Part shown: positions 8,435 through 16,770 of the stretch, in pieces | How the letters are laid out: the number at the start of each line of letters is the position of its first letter | How positions within the stretch are numbered: the stretch's first letter is position 1 | Source: Kordia jejudonensis | GTDB taxonomy: Bacteria > Bacteroidota > Bacteroidia > Flavobacteriales > Flavobacteriaceae | Direction: 5' to 3' | Length of the DNA: 64,000 nucleotides | Assembly (NCBI RefSeq): GCF_001005315.1 | Contig: NZ_LBMG01000023.1 | Location: forward strand, 1-64,000 | Notes under the pieces: generated by a model | The model's database searches: none | The model's input: the letters and a program-made list of their open reading frames with translations, nothing else | Told to the model about the DNA's origin: nothing | Made by a program: the position numbers and the translations under genes

Positions 8435-9323
8435 CCTTTTCTACAACTGTTTCAATCTCCGTTTCATAATCAAACCAAATCGTTTGTGCATCTCTTCGAA
8501 ACCAAGTTCCTTGCCGTTTGGCAAATCTCCGTGTATTTTTCTTAATCTCACTTACAGCAAAATCTAAGGTAAAATCGCCATCAAAATAGCTGAATAATTC
8601 TCGATAGCCAACAGTTTGTAAGGCATTCAATGTTTTGTGTGGATACAACTGTTGAGCTTCTTCAAGCAAACCTTCTTGCATCATTATGTCAACGCGTCTA
8701 TTAATTCGGTCGTATATAATTTCTCTATCTGCGGTCAATCCAATTTTAATCGAAGTAAAATTGCGTTTCGTATTTTCAGCTTTCAAAAAGCTCGAATACG
8801 GTTGTCCACTTCCAATACAAATCTCCAAGGCACGAATCAAACGATGTGGATTCTCTAAGGCAACTTTTTCGTAATATACGGGATCAAGTTTTTGTAATTT
8901 CTCTTGCAATGAAACAATGCCTTTTTCTTCCAATTCTTGATTTAAATATTCTCTGATTTGGGGATCTACATTAGGAAATTCGTCCAAACCTTTCAAAACG
9001 GCATCGACATACAAACCACTTCCGCCAACCATAATGACAACTTTGTGTTTTTGAAACAATGCATCAAGTTTGGCAATGGCATCTTTTTCAAACTGACCAA
9101 CATTATACGCGTCAAAAATACTAATATGTTGTATAAAATGATGTGTCGCCGCGTTTAGTTCTTCTTCCGATGGAACCGCAGTTCCAATAGTCATTTCCTT
9201 AAAAAACTGACGTGAATCACAAGAAATAATTTCCGTATTGAAATATTGTGCAAGTTTAATACTTAAAGCCGTTTTTCCAATAGCCGTAGCGCCAACAATA
9301 GAAATCAGATAGTTCTCAGACAT
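8415..9323 (-). CDS. miaA: tRNA dimethylallyltransferase
   Basis: Adds a dimethylallyl group to N6 of A37 in tRNAs that read UNN codons. The N-terminal P-loop GATAIGKTALS (residues 10-20), ISCDSRQFFKEM, and the GGSGLYVDAVL motif are all clear; at 302 residues it is of normal length. The last residues (VDSLIC) and the stop codon are encoded inside the CGAATCAA array, so array growth has replaced or reset the natural C-terminus. The functional core ends before this point. It is followed upstream by a K+ channel gene on the same strand, 8 bases apart. Confidence 0.95.
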   Translation of the reverse strand: MSENYLISIVGATAIGKTALSIKLAQYFNTEIISCDSRQFFKEMTIGTAVPSEEELNAATHHFIQHISIFDAYNVGQFEKDAIAKLDALFQKHKVVIMVGGSGLYVDAVLKGLDEFPNVDPQIREYLNQELEEKGIVSLQEKLQKLDPVYYEKVALENPHRLIRALEICIGSGQPYSSFLKAENTKRNFTSIKIGLTADREIIYDRINRRVDIMMQEGLLEEAQQLYPHKTLNALQTVGYRELFSYFDGDFTLDFAVSEIKKNTRRFAKRQGTWFRRDAQTIWFDYETEIETVVEKVDSLIC

Positions 9324-9331
9324 ACAATACG

Positions 9332-10162
9332 TTAATCAGTTTCTTCAGGATGTAAGCCTTCTCCGCAATTGTAGCAATACTCAGCTTTATTTCGATGTTT
9401 TTCCGCAGCGCAATTTGGACACGATTGCGTATTCAAATCTACGCCACCTTTACTGTGTTGATTGGCAAATTCAGCCGTTACAATTCCAGTAGGAACCGCA
9501 ATAATTCCGTATCCTAAAATCATGATAATTGAAGCGATAAATTGTCCCAAAGCGGTTAATGGAGCAATATCGCCATAACCAACAGTTGTTAGCGTTACAA
9601 TTGCCCAATATATACTTCTAGGAATGCTGGTAAAGCCACTATCTTGACCACTTTCAATCAAATACATTACAGAACCTAGAATGGTACACAAAATCAAAAT
9701 AAACATGATAAATACACCAATTTTGATTTTACTTGCATTCAACGCACGCATAATATTGTTTGATTCTCCAATGTAACGCGCCAACTTTAACACTCTAAAA
9801 ATTCGCATCAATCGTAAAGCACGTAAGGCAATCAGTGATTGCGAACCGATAATAAATAATGATAAATATTTTGGAACGGTAGATAACAAATCGATGATTC
9901 CGTAAAAGCTAAAAATATATTTTGTTGGTTTTTTTATCGAAATAATTCGAGCAAAATATTCAATAGTAAAAAGAATTGTAATTACCCATTCTGCAATGTT
10001 CAGAAAATCGCCGTGTTTGGTGGCAAATTCATTAACACTTTCGAGCATTACCAATAAAATACTCGCCAAAATGAGGATGAGTAATATTACATCAAACAGT
10101 TTTCCTGCGGGCGTATCTGCTTCGTAAATAATTTCGTGAAGTTTCGATTTCCAATTTGCCAT
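9332..10162 (-). CDS. voltage-gated-type potassium channel with C-terminal zinc ribbon
   Basis: A 276-residue ion channel of the six-transmembrane class. S1 begins near residue 20, S4 is the arginine-rich RALRLMRIFRVLKLARY (about 117-133), and the selectivity filter TTVGYGD follows the pore helix near residue 195. After S6 a cytoplasmic tail carries two CxxC pairs (CPNCAAEK and YCYNCGEG), a small zinc-ribbon-like module that is unusual for prokaryotic Kv channels. It probably conducts K+ across the inner membrane. It ends eight bases before miaA and is likely cotranscribed with it. Confidence 0.9.
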   Translation of the reverse strand: MANWKSKLHEIIYEADTPAGKLFDVILLILILASILLVMLESVNEFATKHGDFLNIAEWVITILFTIEYFARIISIKKPTKYIFSFYGIIDLLSTVPKYLSLFIIGSQSLIALRALRLMRIFRVLKLARYIGESNNIMRALNASKIKIGVFIMFILILCTILGSVMYLIESGQDSGFTSIPRSIYWAIVTLTTVGYGDIAPLTALGQFIASIIMILGYGIIAVPTGIVTAEFANQHSKGGVDLNTQSCPNCAAEKHRNKAEYCYNCGEGLHPEETD

Positions 10163-10252
10163 AGTTGCAATTTACCATTTATTTTAATCAAACTCAATTT
10201 CAAGAAATCTTTTCAACTAAACTTACAAACAATGCTTGGTAGCTTTTACCAA

Positions 10253-12214
10253 TTACAGTTTTTTTCTTATGGTCAAACGTGTATTACTTTCCAACGTTGA
10301 CAAATCATTAAAAAATGCTTTCAGTTCTTGATATTCATCTGCTTTAAAATGAAAATCGTTGATTACTAGCTTGAAAGTCATATTCAATTGTCCATCTTTT
10401 GCAACGGATTTCATACCGCAAATGGCTTTCGTTCCTGCAAGTTTGAGTGTTTTATTTTCTGGAAGATTCACATATTCATAACCTTCAGGAATCGACATAA
10501 TAAATCGTGAAGTGTATATTCTTGGATATGCAAAATCTACTGGATATTTACGTTCTTCAAGTCGAAAAGGATTTGATGGAAACAGTTTAAAGAAAAACGG
10601 ATCTATGTATGTGTTTTCACTTGAAATATCATCAATGAAATCGAGCATAAAAAATTCTTTAATCTGTGTATTGACATCAGTACGTCCTTCCACATCATAT
10701 TTAGAAACTTCTATAAAAGGAATTCGTTTTTCAACAGCGTCTAAGTAGCTATCTTCATCAGTATCCTCGAGTTCTTTTCGTTTTTCATATGCCAAATATC
10801 CTGTGCCAACGAGCGAAATTTTACCTTTAACGCTTCCATCTTCATCCACCACAATATTAATCATGGTATTTTGACGGTTTTCTGCAAACGGGTTTATGGT
10901 ATGCCAATAACTCGGATTTTTAAAATCCATTGCTCTTCCAAGGTAGTTTAATGCTCTAACTTGTGTCAAACCAAACGAAAGTAATTTGTCCGAAGCATCT
11001 AATAAAAACACTTCCTTGCCAATAGTTACTTTGGCAACTACATAATTAAAATCGGACATGACAGGATGCAATTGCGTTGGCAATCCTCTTGATCGTGTGG
11101 AAAGCATGACGGTTTCGGCTTTTAAATTTGCACCAAGCAAACTATTGACCAATGACAAGTTGATTTCGGCAACATTTCCAATTTTATTTTGAAATGCTTG
11201 TCTTACATTTGAATCTTTAAAAAGTCCGTATTCTCCATTCCACGTATAATGTTCTTTGATAAAGTCGTATACTTTTCTAGCCCGATCGTACTCAGATCCT
11301 TCATTTAAAATAGACTCAGGAAGCTGATTTTTAAAGAATTTTTTACGTTTCACTTGCGCACCAATATCTCTATCGGTTCGCATTTCTTTATCTACAGCTT
11401 TCCACGTTTTGGTATACACATCTTTTCCGCCATCAAAATGATAATATTCAGACATTTCAAAAGCTATTTTTGACATGTAATTATTTTTGGAAAGCATATA
11501 CGCTTCTTCCTTAAATGCAGGAATGTCTCTCATGGCATATTTAAACACTTCACAATCAGCTTTATCGGCAAGTCCAGGCACGTAAAAGCATCTTTTCTTT
11601 ACATTCGATTTGTTGATTGCCAGTTTTAAAAAACCTTTCAAAGATCTGTTGTATCGATAGTTTCCAGGAATTTTAGCACTAAACTCACTATACTCTTTTG
11701 GAATGTCGCTCTGAAAATCCCAACCTTCAAAATTGTATACAAAAGGCGTTTCCAACGTGTATTGATATTCCAACACACTTCCAGGTTTTACGCTTGGAAA
11801 CGTAAACCGTTTTGCAGACCAATTCTCGGTATGATCTATCGTAAACACTTGATTATCTGTAAGTCGAACTTTTCCATCAGCATTATGGGTTATTGCTTTT
11901 ATGTCCTTAATTTTTTCTTTAGATTTTTTTGTGTGGTAATATGGAATTTCAATATCAGCATGTTGTACACCATCTTTATCTAAAACTTTGATTTTTGTGT
12001 AATAATGTTTCACTAACAAGATTCGATCTTTGATCAATTGAAACGAAACATCGCCATATTCTTCCAAAACGACCGCATGTGCAGTGGTATCTTTTTCATA
12101 TACACGCATATTGATTTCTTCTTTGGAAACCGCACCAAATTTTTCACTCAAAGGGTTTTGTCCGACACACACAAACGTGATTAGGAAAAGAAAAGACAAG
12201 CAATATAATTTCAT
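10253..12214 (-). CDS. DUF3857 / transglutaminase-like protein, probably non-catalytic
   Basis: A 653-residue exported protein with a signal peptide ending at VCVGQ. DUF3857 covers roughly residues 55-210 and a transglutaminase-like fold about 290-420. The region that normally holds the catalytic Cys reads GNVAEINLSLVNSLL and the usual His position reads FNYVVAKV, so Cys and His are both absent while LLDASD (Asp) remains. The domain is thus probably structural. A beta-rich C-terminal part follows. The gene ends 38 bases before the start of a DUF3857-unrelated K+ channel and starts 3 bases after the exonuclease gene's stop, suggesting one operon with it. Confidence 0.85.
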   Translation of the reverse strand: MKLYCLSFLFLITFVCVGQNPLSEKFGAVSKEEINMRVYEKDTTAHAVVLEEYGDVSFQLIKDRILLVKHYYTKIKVLDKDGVQHADIEIPYYHTKKSKEKIKDIKAITHNADGKVRLTDNQVFTIDHTENWSAKRFTFPSVKPGSVLEYQYTLETPFVYNFEGWDFQSDIPKEYSEFSAKIPGNYRYNRSLKGFLKLAINKSNVKKRCFYVPGLADKADCEVFKYAMRDIPAFKEEAYMLSKNNYMSKIAFEMSEYYHFDGGKDVYTKTWKAVDKEMRTDRDIGAQVKRKKFFKNQLPESILNEGSEYDRARKVYDFIKEHYTWNGEYGLFKDSNVRQAFQNKIGNVAEINLSLVNSLLGANLKAETVMLSTRSRGLPTQLHPVMSDFNYVVAKVTIGKEVFLLDASDKLLSFGLTQVRALNYLGRAMDFKNPSYWHTINPFAENRQNTMINIVVDEDGSVKGKISLVGTGYLAYEKRKELEDTDEDSYLDAVEKRIPFIEVSKYDVEGRTDVNTQIKEFFMLDFIDDISSENTYIDPFFFKLFPSNPFRLEERKYPVDFAYPRIYTSRFIMSIPEGYEYVNLPENKTLKLAGTKAICGMKSVAKDGQLNMTFKLVINDFHFKADEYQELKAFFNDLSTLESNTRLTIRKKL

Positions 12215-12217
12215 AAT

Positions 12218-13582
12218 TTAGGGTAAAAGGATAATTTTAAATCTATTTTTTTTGCGAAGATGACTTTGAATAATATGTTGTACATCTCTATTATTCTCCA
12301 TTGGTGTAATAATTGATTTCAGGACTTCCGTGTTGGTTACTTGATAGTTTAAACTATAAAAACCAAATCCTTTGTAAATCCCGTTTTCTATCAAAATAGC
12401 GCTGCGTTCGTCGTGTACACGACCTTTGTCAATAATCAGCATGTTTTTATTTTGATAACTATATTTTTCAATTGCTTCCTGAACACGTTTGTTGTAACTT
12501 TCTACGGCTTCTTCCTGAATACATGCGCCGTTACATTCTTTAATTGTGTAGGGAAAACACTGCGTTTTAGAAGGATCTAATTCATTTATTTTTTGACAGA
12601 GACGAAATTCAGCCGTTAATTTAAACATCACATGTTTGGCTTGCGACATGTTTGTAAACGTTGTAATGTGCTTTTTTCGTCCATCCGCTTTTTCAATTCG
12701 CAATCCAATATAACCGTTCGCGTCTTTGTAGGAAGCCATTGCATACTGAAAAACAGTTTTTCGTTGCGCTCTGTTATACATTGGCTTTTTACGTTTAATC
12801 TCTTCACTTTCCTTCAAAAGTGCGATCAATTCACTTCCTGTACGTTCAAAAGTTACCGTAGCGACTTGTTTTTGAATCTTTTTGGATTTATTGTTTGTTC
12901 CAGTAAAATGCTGATTGACACGTTTTTTAATGTTTTTACTTTTGCCAATGTAAATAATATCGCCTTTCACATTGTGCATATAATACACGCCAGTTGCCGA
13001 AGGTAAATTTTCTACAATGTCAAGTAGGCGAGTGGCCACTTTTTTACGAATCTCGGTTTTAACAGCTTGTTGTATGATGTTTTTCTCAACATCTTTATCG
13101 AGTAGTACTTTAAAGAGTTTTACGGTTGCCAATGCATCGCCAGAAGCACGATGTCTGTCACTCATTGGAATTCCCAAGGCACGAACCAATTTTCCAAGTT
13201 TGTACGATTCCATTTCTGGAATTAACTTTTTGGATAATTCTACCGTGCATAATGATTTTCGATTGAATGGAAATCCTAAGCGCTTAAATTCGAGTTGTAA
13301 AATGCGATAATCAAACATGGCATTGTGCGCCACAATGATACAATCTTGTGTAATTTCTACAACACGTTTGGCAATTTCATAGAATTTTGGGGCATCACGA
13401 AGCATTTTGCTATTAATTCCTGTCAAATTCACGACAAATGGTTGAATGTCGCGTTCAGGATTTACTAAGCTTATGAACTGATCTACAATTTCATGTCCAT
13501 CAAACTTATAGATCGCAATTTCGGTAATTCCTTCTTCATTGTATTTTCCTCCAGTCGTTTCTATGTCTACTATTGCGTACAA
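12218..13582 (-). CDS. DnaQ-like exonuclease fused to a GIY-YIG (UvrC-N-like) domain
   Basis: A 454-residue DNA-processing protein. Residues 1-165 are a DEDD 3'-5' exonuclease: DIETTGG (Exo I), VAHNAMFDYRIL (Exo II) and HRASGDALAT (Exo III, DEDDh type). Around 195-275 a GIY-YIG nuclease domain begins with GVYYMHNVKGDIIYIGKSKN and resembles the N-terminus of UvrC and Cho. The remaining 180 residues are not recognised in detail and contain several Cys (CFPYTIKECNGACIQ), as in UvrC-like proteins. A repair role is likely: incision plus resection by one polypeptide. The fusion is known in Bacteroidetes, often annotated as polymerase III epsilon subunit, but it is not the replicative proofreader. 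Confidence 0.88.
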   Translation of the reverse strand: MYAIVDIETTGGKYNEEGITEIAIYKFDGHEIVDQFISLVNPERDIQPFVVNLTGINSKMLRDAPKFYEIAKRVVEITQDCIIVAHNAMFDYRILQLEFKRLGFPFNRKSLCTVELSKKLIPEMESYKLGKLVRALGIPMSDRHRASGDALATVKLFKVLLDKDVEKNIIQQAVKTEIRKKVATRLLDIVENLPSATGVYYMHNVKGDIIYIGKSKNIKKRVNQHFTGTNNKSKKIQKQVATVTFERTGSELIALLKESEEIKRKKPMYNRAQRKTVFQYAMASYKDANGYIGLRIEKADGRKKHITTFTNMSQAKHVMFKLTAEFRLCQKINELDPSKTQCFPYTIKECNGACIQEEAVESYNKRVQEAIEKYSYQNKNMLIIDKGRVHDERSAILIENGIYKGFGFYSLNYQVTNTEVLKSIITPMENNRDVQHIIQSHLRKKNRFKIILLP

Positions 13583-13640
13583 GCTATGCGTCTTCGTTTT
13601 TTGTTTCGGGTATAAATATAAAAATATCCAAAGGATTTAT

Positions 13641-14309
13641 TTAGTTCGATGACGTATAATTTCGAGCGCCAAAAATACTACTGCCAATTCTGACCATGGT
13701 ACTGCCTTCTTCAATTGCCAAATTGTAATCGCCACTCATGCCCATAGAAATGATTTCTAAAGACGGATTTTTGGTGTGTAAATCGTCAAAAGTAGCTTTT
13801 AAGTGTTTAAATTCATTTTGAACTTGCGCCGTATTATCTGTAAATGTTGCCATGCCCATAACACCGACAATTTGGATGTTTTCTAACTGTGTAAATTCTG
13901 CGGAAGCGAGCAAATAAGCAGCATCAGAAGCATCCATGCCAAATTTAGAATCTTCTTCGGCAATTTTTATTTGTAGCAAACAACGTATAATTCGGTTGTA
14001 TTTTTTAGCCTGTTTGTTGATTTCTTTTAAAAGTTTGAAACTATCGACACCGTGAATTAGATCGACAAATTCCGCCATGTATTTTACTTTATTTCGCTGT
14101 ACATGACCAATCATATGCCAAGAAATATCTTTGGGCAATTGCGCCCACTTTTCTGCCATTTCCTGAATTTTATTTTCGCCAAATACACGTTGTCCAGCGT
14201 CATATGCTTCTTGCAAGTCGCTTATAGGCTTCGTTTTGGAAACTGCCACGAGCGTTACGTGGTTGGGTAATGTAGTATGTAATTCTTTTATTTTTTCTGA
14301 AATTGACAT
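13641..14309 (-). CDS. YggS-family PLP-binding protein
   Basis: A 222-residue single-domain PLP carrier/homeostasis protein (YggS/PROSC/YBL036C). The PLP lysine is in LVAVSKTKP (residues 20-28); VFGENKIQEM, WHMIGHVQRNK, KFGMDA and the phosphate-binding C-terminus GMSGDYNLAIEEGSTMVRIGS are all present. Such proteins keep free PLP low and affect amino-acid and vitamin B6 metabolism, without known catalysis. The next gene on the same strand, DUF1015, lies upstream beyond a 160-base repeat-like stretch. Confidence 0.95.
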   Translation of the reverse strand: MSISEKIKELHTTLPNHVTLVAVSKTKPISDLQEAYDAGQRVFGENKIQEMAEKWAQLPKDISWHMIGHVQRNKVKYMAEFVDLIHGVDSFKLLKEINKQAKKYNRIIRCLLQIKIAEEDSKFGMDASDAAYLLASAEFTQLENIQIVGVMGMATFTDNTAQVQNEFKHLKATFDDLHTKNPSLEIISMGMSGDYNLAIEEGSTMVRIGSSIFGARNYTSSN

Positions 14310-14318
14310 CTTTTAAAT

Positions 14319-14468
14319 TGTAAATGTTGAATGGTAAATGTTATATGTTGAATTTTATATGCTAAATGCTAAATTTTAAATTTTTTCCCTAATTCCCAAG
14401 ACCCAAGACCCAAGACCCAAAACCAAAAACCCAAGACCAAAAACCCAAGACCCAAAACGAAAACCCCC
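14319..14468. repeat. low-complexity intergenic repeats, including CCCAAGA heptamers
   Basis: Degenerate copies of 'TGTTGAATGGTAAA' and 'GCTAAATGCTAAA' strings are followed by three perfect CCCAAGA heptamers (14395-14415) and further CCCAAGACC/CCAAAAC variants. The same CCCAAGACC words recur at 62342-62360 and 62500-62520, in another intergenic region of the window. Confidence 0.75.
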
Positions 14469-14472
14469 AAAA

Positions 14473-15711
14473 TCAAAACTCATAAATCGCAACACCGCTT
14501 CTTAACTTTGGTTCTATATAGGTACTTTTTGGTGGCATGGTCAATCCGTCATCGGCAATTTGTTTCATTTCGTCAACATTTGCAGGCACCAAGCCAAAAC
14601 CAACGGCAAATTCTTTTTGATCGATTCGGTTTTTCATTTCAATGACATTGTGTTTGTCGTATCCGTAATCTATCCGTTGATCGTTGCGCAAATCGGTAAT
14701 TCCTAAAATGGGTTTCAGGATCGTAATATAAAGAATATGTGTGTCGAGTTTGCTTAACGAATCGGTAAATTCATAATTCGTCCTACGTAAGTATAAAGAA
14801 TAAAACTCTCCGTCCAAATACATGCTAAAATGATGTTTTTTTGACGGTTTGTACAATTCTAAACCACGATTTTCGATTCGGAAAAACTGATCGAGTTTCA
14901 ACAAAAACTGTTCTTTAGACAAACCATTTAAGTCTTTTACCAATCGGTTAAATTCGTGAATGCGTAATTCAGATTCAGGAATCAAAAAACTCATAAACGC
15001 GTTATACGGTTCGTTTCCCGTATGTTCAGGATTCGATTGTTTTAAATCTTCTCCCAAAAGAAATGACGAAGCCGAACGATGATGTCCGTCAGCAATGTAA
15101 ATTTCGTCCATGCGCTCAAATGCGGCTTGAATCACTTGAATATCGTCTGTATTTTCCATTTTCCAGAAATAATGTGTATCTCTGTATGTAGTTGTAAACT
15201 CGTATTCAGCGCGCGTTTTGGTATATTTTTCTAAGACGGAATTAATTTTGTCAGAATCAGGATACGTTAACAACACAGGTTCTGCATTGAAACCAACGGT
15301 TTTTAGGTATTCTTTAAAAACTTGCTCGCGATATTCAATAGTATCTTCATGTTTTTTGATGACATTATTTTTATAATCTTCATTGCTCGCGGCAGCTACA
15401 ATGCCTGTAAAAACTTGCTTTTCACGATTGACAATTCTATAAATATAAAAACAAGCCGTTTCATCTTGTATAAAAATATCATCTTCTTTAAACTCCAAAT
15501 AACGATTCCGAACTAAGGTATAACGCTCCTTTCCAGAGATTTCTTTGTGATATTTATAACCAGGATTTACAATATGTAGAAACGAAAACGGATTGTAATC
15601 TAAGCGAGCTTCGCGTTCATCTTGCGTGTAACTTTGATACGAGCGAGAAGCGACTAAACTAACTTTGTCACGCGTTGGACGCACCGCTTTGAATGGTTTT
15701 ATCGTTGCCAA
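14473..15711 (-). CDS. DUF1015 family protein
   Basis: A 412-residue cytoplasmic protein of the DUF1015 family. It opens with the family's IKPFKAVRPT and YNPFSFLHIVNPG segments and carries the DGHHRSAS motif, with conserved His residues, near residue 210. The function is not established; in many genomes it sits by serine-biosynthesis genes. Here it precedes YggS and follows an M23 peptidase (two-base gap), all on the minus strand. Length is normal for the family. Confidence 0.88.
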   Translation of the reverse strand: MATIKPFKAVRPTRDKVSLVASRSYQSYTQDEREARLDYNPFSFLHIVNPGYKYHKEISGKERYTLVRNRYLEFKEDDIFIQDETACFYIYRIVNREKQVFTGIVAAASNEDYKNNVIKKHEDTIEYREQVFKEYLKTVGFNAEPVLLTYPDSDKINSVLEKYTKTRAEYEFTTTYRDTHYFWKMENTDDIQVIQAAFERMDEIYIADGHHRSASSFLLGEDLKQSNPEHTGNEPYNAFMSFLIPESELRIHEFNRLVKDLNGLSKEQFLLKLDQFFRIENRGLELYKPSKKHHFSMYLDGEFYSLYLRRTNYEFTDSLSKLDTHILYITILKPILGITDLRNDQRIDYGYDKHNVIEMKNRIDQKEFAVGFGLVPANVDEMKQIADDGLTMPPKSTYIEPKLRSGVAIYEF

Positions 15712-15712
15712 A

Positions 15713-16333
15713 TTATTTTCTGTTAGATGTTATAAATTTTGTAGGATTTACGTATCCTGTCGTATTTTTACTGTAGCCGCCACCAATATCCATGAGAATA
15801 CGATCGCGAATTTCTAGGTGTAAATGTGCATAGTACGTGCCATTTGCATTGCCAATAGTGCCAATTTGCATGCCTTTCGTTACAAAATTACCCTTTTTTA
15901 CGGAGATTTTGTCACAATGTGCGTATAAGGATTCGTAATATTCGCCTTTATATTTGTGAATAATTCGAATGACATTTCCCCAGCCGCTGCCAATGTCTTC
16001 GGCAAAATTTACATATCCATTTGCAATACTGTAAATAGGATCGCCCAAATCTGTATTTCCGCCGCCTGTGCCATTCCAGTCATCACCTAAATGATCATTA
16101 ACGGTAAATTTTTGCGCATTGTAATAACCGTTTGCATTGGGTTTTCCTACGGGGAAATCGAAACCTGAAGCTATATACGTTGATTTTTTACTAAATATAG
16201 AATCAAAAAAGACGAATGCAGATGACACAGCTTTCGTCTTTTTCGGTTTGTTATTTTCCGTATTTTTTTGAGGAGTCGTTTGTTGACAACCAAAAAAACA
16301 CAGACATAATAATATGAAGGTAAGTTGCTTCAA
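15713..16333 (-). CDS. M23 family metallopeptidase (LytM-like), lipoprotein
   Basis: A predicted peptidoglycan endopeptidase or LytM-factor. I start it at the TTG at 16333 (206 residues), not at an ATG 99 bases upstream that would lie within the YcxB-like gene. The TTG start gives a clean lipoprotein signal, LKQLTFILLCLCFFGC, with lipobox Cys, and overlaps the upstream stop as TTGA, a translational-coupling arrangement. The catalytic zinc ligands are visible: DHLGDDWN (His, Asp), YAHCDKI and the AHLHLEIR (HxH) motif. It probably acts in the periplasm on cell-wall cross-links. Confidence 0.85.
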   Translation of the reverse strand: MKQLTFILLCLCFFGCQQTTPQKNTENNKPKKTKAVSSAFVFFDSIFSKKSTYIASGFDFPVGKPNANGYYNAQKFTVNDHLGDDWNGTGGGNTDLGDPIYSIANGYVNFAEDIGSGWGNVIRIIHKYKGEYYESLYAHCDKISVKKGNFVTKGMQIGTIGNANGTYYAHLHLEIRDRILMDIGGGYSKNTTGYVNPTKFITSNRK

Positions 16334-16770
16334 ACGTTTACTAGTTTTTTGAATGTAGCTTTGTCTTGTTCCGTCAAAAATATATTTTTTGGAACATATA
16401 TATATTTTGCGCTTGTTATATATAGTAACCAATACTTTTCTTCCTCAACTACTTTTTTTAATCGTAAAAAATGCCATGAAGCAGTACTTCCATTTTTTGT
16501 GAGATGTATAAGTTCTTCATCAAATTGCAATTGTGTTTCCGAAAAGAAAGGTTTTAAGTTTTTTAACGCAAACCAAAAAAGTAGTATAAAACTGATGATG
16601 AATAGTGCAAAGACAATGTATACCATTAAAAGATAACTAATGCGCCAACTCATTAACAAACCCCAAATTAATACAAAAGGAATCAGTTTCAATACATTTT
16701 TGCGCAACGTGTTCCATACGATGCGCATGTATTGTTTTTTAGTAAGTTGATACATTTTTGTATCAATCAT
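16330..16770 (-). CDS. YcxB-like membrane protein
   Basis: A 146-residue protein with two adjacent transmembrane helices (about residues 30-50 and 52-70) and a cytoplasmic C-terminal domain resembling YcxB: ASWHFLRLKKVVEEEKYW, then YIYVPKNIFL and a final FKKLV. Function is unknown. Its start overlaps the stop of the upstream dehydrogenase by one base (TAATG) and its stop overlaps the M23 start (TTGA), so the three genes are tightly coupled. A second ATG five codons in is an alternative start. Confidence 0.7.
   Translation of the reverse strand: MIDTKMYQLTKKQYMRIVWNTLRKNVLKLIPFVLIWGLLMSWRISYLLMVYIVFALFIISFILLFWFALKNLKPFFSETQLQFDEELIHLTKNGSTASWHFLRLKKVVEEEKYWLLYITSAKYIYVPKNIFLTEQDKATFKKLVNV

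Noticed and set aside
7938-8567. Long plus-strand open frame with repeated NQRINEST
   Set aside because: It is generated by the 8-base tandem repeat, which is open in this frame, and overlaps the 3' part of miaA on the other strand; no real protein features are visible.
16334-16432. ATG start of the M23 peptidase inside the YcxB-like gene
   Set aside because: It would add 33 residues before a good lipoprotein signal and overlap the upstream gene by over 100 bases; the TTG at 16333 gives coupling and a clean signal.
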